A stretch of 8,023 nucleotides of DNA from an uncultured Prevotellaceae bacterium (GTDB taxonomy: Bacteria; Bacteroidota; Bacteroidia; Bacteroidales; Muribaculaceae). Positions 5,060 through 8,023 of this stretch are shown piece by piece (within the stretch, counting starts at the first letter, position 1; each line of letters begins with the position of its first letter). Made by a program: the position numbers and the translations under genes. The stretch covers positions 1 through 8,023 of the forward strand of contig CALZFJ010000077.1 in assembly GCA_945645715.1 (NCBI GenBank), read 5' to 3'. Under the pieces are notes generated by a model. That model was not told where the DNA came from. It ran no database searches and worked only from the letters and a program-made list of their open reading frames with translations.

Positions 5060-6268
5060 ATGAAGACTAACATTGGAGTATTTTTCGGCGGACGTTCTAC
5101 CGAACATGAGATTTCAGTGATTTCGGCATCGCAAGCAATGCATGCCATCAACCGCGATAAATACGACGTTACACCAATATACATTTCCAAGCAGGGCAAG
5201 TGGTACACCGGCGATGCACTCTTCGACGTCGCCAACTACCGCGACATCAACTCTCTCCTCGCAAAGTGCCAGGAGGTGTATATGCGTCCTATCTACGACG
5301 ATTACAACCTCTACAAGACAAAGAAGCCTCTTTTCGGAACCGATGTGCTCACTCGTCTCGATGTGGTGATTCCGGTGCTTCACGGCTCAAACGTTGAAGA
5401 TGGAATCTTTGAAGGTGTCCTCCAGACTATCGGCATTCCCTACGCCGGCTGCGATGTGCTCGCAAGTGCAAACGGCATGGATAAGATTACCATGAAGATG
5501 ATTCTTCAGGCTTGCGACATTCCTGTAGTGGATTATGTGTGGTTCACCGATAAGCAATGGTTTGCAAAGCGCGATGAGCTGATTGCCCAAATCGAGAACA
5601 AGCTGGGCTATCCCGTTATCGTGAAGCCTGCCAACCTCGGCTCTTCTGTCGGTATAGGCTGCGCCCACAATCGCGAGGAGCTTATCGACAAGGTCGATGC
5701 AGCCGAGCAGTATTCCACCCGCCTCATAGTGGAATATATGGTAAAAGATCTCCAGGAAATCAACTGTTCCGTAATAGGCGACTGCAATGAATATCGCATG
5801 TCGGTTCTTGAACAGCCTCTCACTTCGCAAGACATTCTCACCTACACCGACAAGTATATGGGCGGTACTAAGGGCGCAAAAGGAATGGCTGCATCGCAGA
5901 AGAAGTTCCCTGCCGACCTACCCGACGCCGAAACAAAGCGCATTCAGTTCCTCGCCGGTGAGACGTTCCGTGCCCTTTCATGCCACGGCGTCAGCCGCGT
6001 TGATGTGATGATTGAGGGCAAGAGCGAGCGTGATGCCTCAGGCTGCCGAAAAATCTTCGTCAACGAGATTAACACCATTCCCGGCTCTCTTTCGTTCTAC
6101 CTTTGGGAAGGATCGGGCTTGAAGTTCGATGAAGAAATGGAACACCTCGTGCAGCTCGCCCTCAAGCGCAAGCGTGAGCAAGGCATGAAAACCGTCAGCT
6201 ACGACCAGAATATTTTCTCCCTCGGAGGCGGAATTAAAGGCGGCAAAATGGGTAAGTTAGGAAAATAG
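5060..6268 (+). CDS. ddl: D-alanine--D-alanine ligase family protein (atypical subfamily)
   Basis: A complete 402-residue ATP-grasp ligase of the Ddl family. Conserved parts, aligned by eye to E. coli DdlB: FGGRSTEHEIS (9-19) with Glu15, LHGSNVEDGIFEG (107-119), VIVKPANLGSSVGIG (186-200) with the Ser150 equivalent at 195/196, the omega-loop DKY with Lys265/Tyr266, RVDV with Arg313 and Asp315 (Arg255/Asp257), and NEINT with Glu336 and Asn338 (Glu270/Asn272). These support ATP, metal and first D-Ala binding. Differences: after the metal site it reads PGSLSFYLWE (341-350), so DdlB Ser281, which helps hold the second D-Ala, aligns with Tyr347. The omega loop (268-283) is longer and rich in Gly/Lys. 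The protein is about 90 residues longer than DdlB (near 306) and ends in a basic Gly/Lys-rich tail (about 387-402). It probably makes a D-Ala-D-X dipeptide; plain D-Ala-D-Ala remains possible. The gene starts 40 bases after the Mur ligase stop and has no own promoter that I can see. Confidence 0.9.
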   Translation: MKTNIGVFFGGRSTEHEISVISASQAMHAINRDKYDVTPIYISKQGKWYTGDALFDVANYRDINSLLAKCQEVYMRPIYDDYNLYKTKKPLFGTDVLTRLDVVIPVLHGSNVEDGIFEGVLQTIGIPYAGCDVLASANGMDKITMKMILQACDIPVVDYVWFTDKQWFAKRDELIAQIENKLGYPVIVKPANLGSSVGIGCAHNREELIDKVDAAEQYSTRLIVEYMVKDLQEINCSVIGDCNEYRMSVLEQPLTSQDILTYTDKYMGGTKGAKGMAASQKKFPADLPDAETKRIQFLAGETFRALSCHGVSRVDVMIEGKSERDASGCRKIFVNEINTIPGSLSFYLWEGSGLKFDEEMEHLVQLALKRKREQGMKTVSYDQNIFSLGGGIKGGKMGKLGK

Positions 6269-6288
6269 CAAAATTTTTAGTAAATTCG
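6257..6288 (+). promoter_or_regulatory. Weak candidate promoter for ileS
   Basis: TTAG (6257-6260), 20 bases, then TAAATTCG (6281-6288) followed by C. Each box differs from TTTG/TAnnTTTG by one base, and the spacing is right. The -7 ends 27 bases before the ileS ATG. The -33 half lies inside the last codons of the Ddl-like gene. ileS may instead, or also, be read from the upstream operon, since no terminator is seen between them. The 47-base gap is too short for a T-box leader. Confidence 0.35.
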
Positions 6289-6315
6289 CACCGTTTTTCA
6301 TTGATATATAATTTT

Positions 6316-8023
6316 ATGGATCGTAAATTCAACGAATATAGCAAGTTCAATCTGTCAGACATCAACAAGGAGATTCTGAAGAAGTGGGACGAAGAAAATG
6401 TGTTTGAGAGCAGTATCAAGGAGCGCGAAGGCGCACCTTCATTTGTGTTTTTCGAAGGTCCGCCATCGGCTAACGGTATGCCGGGTATTCACCATGTGAT
6501 GGCTCGCACCATTAAGGACATCATCTGCCGCTTCAAGACCATGAAGGGCTTCCAGGTGATGCGCAAAGCCGGCTGGGACACTCACGGTCTCCCGGTGGAG
6601 CTTGGTGTGGAGAAAGCTCTCGGTATTACAAAAGAGGATATCGGCACCAAAATTTCGGTCGATGACTACAATGCCGCTTGCCGCAAGGAGGTGATGAAAT
6701 ACACCAAAGAGTGGGAAGACCTCACTCACCGTATGGGATACTGGGTGGACATGCACAACCCTTATATCACCTACGAGAACAGCTACATCGAGACTCTTTG
6801 GTGGCTACTCAAGCAGCTTTACAACAAGAATCTTCTCTACAAGGGCTACACCATTCAGCCCTACTCCCCGGCTGCCGGTACGGGTCTAAGCTCTCATGAG
6901 CTTAACCAGCCCGGCTGCTACCGTGATGTGAAGGATACCACTGTTACTGCCCAGTTCCACGTGAAGGATAATGGCAACAGCGTGGTTGAAGCTATCAAGG
7001 CTAAGGCTGCCGATGGTTTCAAGGACAACATCTGCATCATCGCATGGACAACTACTCCTTGGACTCTGCCTTCAAACACCGCACTTTGCGTCGGTCCAAA
7101 GATCCAATACGTTGCTCTCGAGACATTCAACCCCTACAACGGCACACCTATGGTCTGCATTATGGCTAAGGAGCGCGTAAGCGCCTATTTCGCTGCCGAC
7201 GGTGCCGAAAAAGACTTTGCCGATTACCAGGCTGGCGACAAGGTCGTCCCCTACCGCGTGATTGCTGAGTTTTCGGGTAGCGAGCTTGTCGGTATTGCCT
7301 ACGAGCAGCTTTTCCCATGGGTAAAGCCCGTTGACAAAATCGATGACAAGATTGTTATCAACGAAAACGGTTTCCGCGTTATCCCCGGAGACTATGTTAC
7401 CACCGAAGATGGTACCGGAATCGTTCACATCGCTCCAACCTTCGGTGCCGACGATGCTTTCGTAGCCAAAGCTGCCGGAATTCCGTCTCTTTTCATGATC
7501 AACAAGAAGATGGAAACCCGCCCTATGGTCGATTTCACCGGAAAATATTGGCTCATGGACGAGCTCGACCCCGATTTTGTGGAAAATTGCATCAACAAGG
7601 ATCTTTACAAGGACTACGAGGGTGAGTATGTAAAAAATGCCTACTCTCCCAAATACAATGTCGATGGAAAATACGACGAAAAAGCCGCTCTCAAAGATGA
7701 AGACCTCAACATCGTCATCTGCATGCGCATGAAGCAGGCCGGCACTGCTTTCAAGATTGAAAAGCACGTGCACAACTATCCGCACTGCTGGCGTACCGAC
7801 AAGCCCGTACTCTACTACCCTCTCGATAGCTGGTTTATCCGCTCTACCGCATGCAAAGACCGCATGGTAGAGCTCAACAAGACTATAAAGTGGAAACCCG
7901 AGCACACCGGAACCGGTCGTTTCGGCAAATGGCTCGAGAACCTCAACGACTGGAACCTCAGCCGTAGCCGCTACTGGGGCACTCCACTGCCCATCTGGCG
8001 CAACCGCGACACTCGCGAGGAAG
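6316..8023 (+). CDS. ileS: Isoleucyl-tRNA synthetase, type 2, N-terminal part (runs off right edge)
   Basis: First 569 codons of an ileS gene that continues beyond the window; full proteins are near 1,100 residues in this group. It charges tRNA-Ile with isoleucine in the cytoplasm. Visible are FFEGPPSANGMPGIHH (45-60), holding the class I signature in the swapped form GIHH at 57-60, GWDTHGLPVE (86-95), QPYSPAAGTGLSSHELNQPG (181-200), and the CP1 editing domain from about 200. The editing domain has the Thr-rich motif WTTTPWTLPSN (244-254) and GTGIVHIAP-FGADD (366-380), where the post-transfer editing Asp lies. The catalytic domain resumes with DSWFIRS (504-510) and NLSRSRYWGTPLPIW (547-561). 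KMSKS and the anticodon-binding domain lie outside. The sequence fits the eukaryote-like IleRS2 branch common in Bacteroidetes, which resists mupirocin. The ATG follows an A/T-rich leader without a Shine-Dalgarno, and the reading frame is open throughout. Confidence 0.96.
   Translation, partial: MDRKFNEYSKFNLSDINKEILKKWDEENVFESSIKEREGAPSFVFFEGPPSANGMPGIHHVMARTIKDIICRFKTMKGFQVMRKAGWDTHGLPVELGVEKALGITKEDIGTKISVDDYNAACRKEVMKYTKEWEDLTHRMGYWVDMHNPYITYENSYIETLWWLLKQLYNKNLLYKGYTIQPYSPAAGTGLSSHELNQPGCYRDVKDTTVTAQFHVKDNGNSVVEAIKAKAADGFKDNICIIAWTTTPWTLPSNTALCVGPKIQYVALETFNPYNGTPMVCIMAKERVSAYFAADGAEKDFADYQAGDKVVPYRVIAEFSGSELVGIAYEQLFPWVKPVDKIDDKIVINENGFRVIPGDYVTTEDGTGIVHIAPTFGADDAFVAKAAGIPSLFMINKKMETRPMVDFTGKYWLMDELDPDFVENCINKDLYKDYEGEYVKNAYSPKYNVDGKYDEKAALKDEDLNIVICMRMKQAGTAFKIEKHVHNYPHCWRTDKPVLYYPLDSWFIRSTACKDRMVELNKTIKWKPEHTGTGRFGKWLENLNDWNLSRSRYWGTPLPIWRNRDTREE

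Noticed and set aside
2650..6268. Recent horizontal transfer of the hydrolase/Mur ligase/Ddl-like cassette.
   Set aside because: Codon use and base composition look by eye like the flanking genes, and there are no transposase, integrase, tRNA or direct-repeat boundaries. An old transfer cannot be excluded without phylogeny.
6269..6315. Possible T-box or other leader riboswitch before ileS.
   Set aside because: Only 47 bases separate the genes, far too short for a T-box, and there is no specifier stem or terminator hairpin. T-boxes are also not typical of Bacteroidetes.
7072..7905. Minus-strand open frame of 277 codons within ileS.
   Set aside because: It is entirely antisense to well-conserved IleRS sequence (editing domain through NLSRSRYWG region); no promoter or known family is seen.

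Overview
The window most likely comes from a Bacteroidales chromosome, perhaps a gut Muribaculaceae/S24-7-like species. The evidence is the recurring Bacteroidetes-type -7 promoter element (TAnnTTTG followed by C) before several genes, the lack of clear Shine-Dalgarno sequences, and the close Bacteroidales character of the MutS2 and IleRS proteins. The genus assignment is inference. Base composition and codon use look uniform by eye, with no insertion sequence, prophage, tRNA, rRNA or CRISPR array. Coding density is high; the longest gene-free stretch is about 200 bases.

Layout. On the minus strand, 1-833 is the N-terminal third of MutS2, running off the left edge. Upstream of it on the same strand, 1007-1708 encodes an AlkD-like HEAT-repeat DNA alkylation repair protein. 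The 173-base gap between them holds a near-ideal promoter for mutS2 and two A/T-only palindromes. Divergently, 1787-2446 encodes a TM1586-type nitroreductase followed by an intrinsic terminator. The two divergent genes share a 78-base spacer with back-to-back -7 elements.

From 2650 rightwards is a plus-strand run: an alpha/beta hydrolase (2650-3426), a membrane-anchored MurF-like Mur ligase (3436-5019), a D-Ala-D-Ala ligase family ATP-grasp enzyme (5060-6268), then ileS (6316 to the right edge, partial). The first three are spaced 9 and 40 bases apart with only one recognisable promoter, before the hydrolase, so they look like one operon. ileS follows after 47 bases and may have its own weak promoter.

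How they work together. The hydrolase/Mur ligase/Ddl-like trio is the most interesting part. The Mur ligase keeps its ATPase and ligase motifs, but about five membrane segments stand where ordinary MurF has its soluble UDP-MurNAc-tripeptide-binding domain. The Ddl-like enzyme keeps the ATP-grasp and first D-Ala site residues but differs at the second-substrate site (PGSLSFYLWE in place of the usual PGMTSHSL-type stretch). Together they suggest a dedicated side pathway that makes a D-amino-acid dipeptide and joins it to a membrane-bound acceptor. This is inference. IleRS is also notable: its class I signature HxGH reads GIHH, the swapped form reported for mupirocin hyper-resistant type 2 IleRS.
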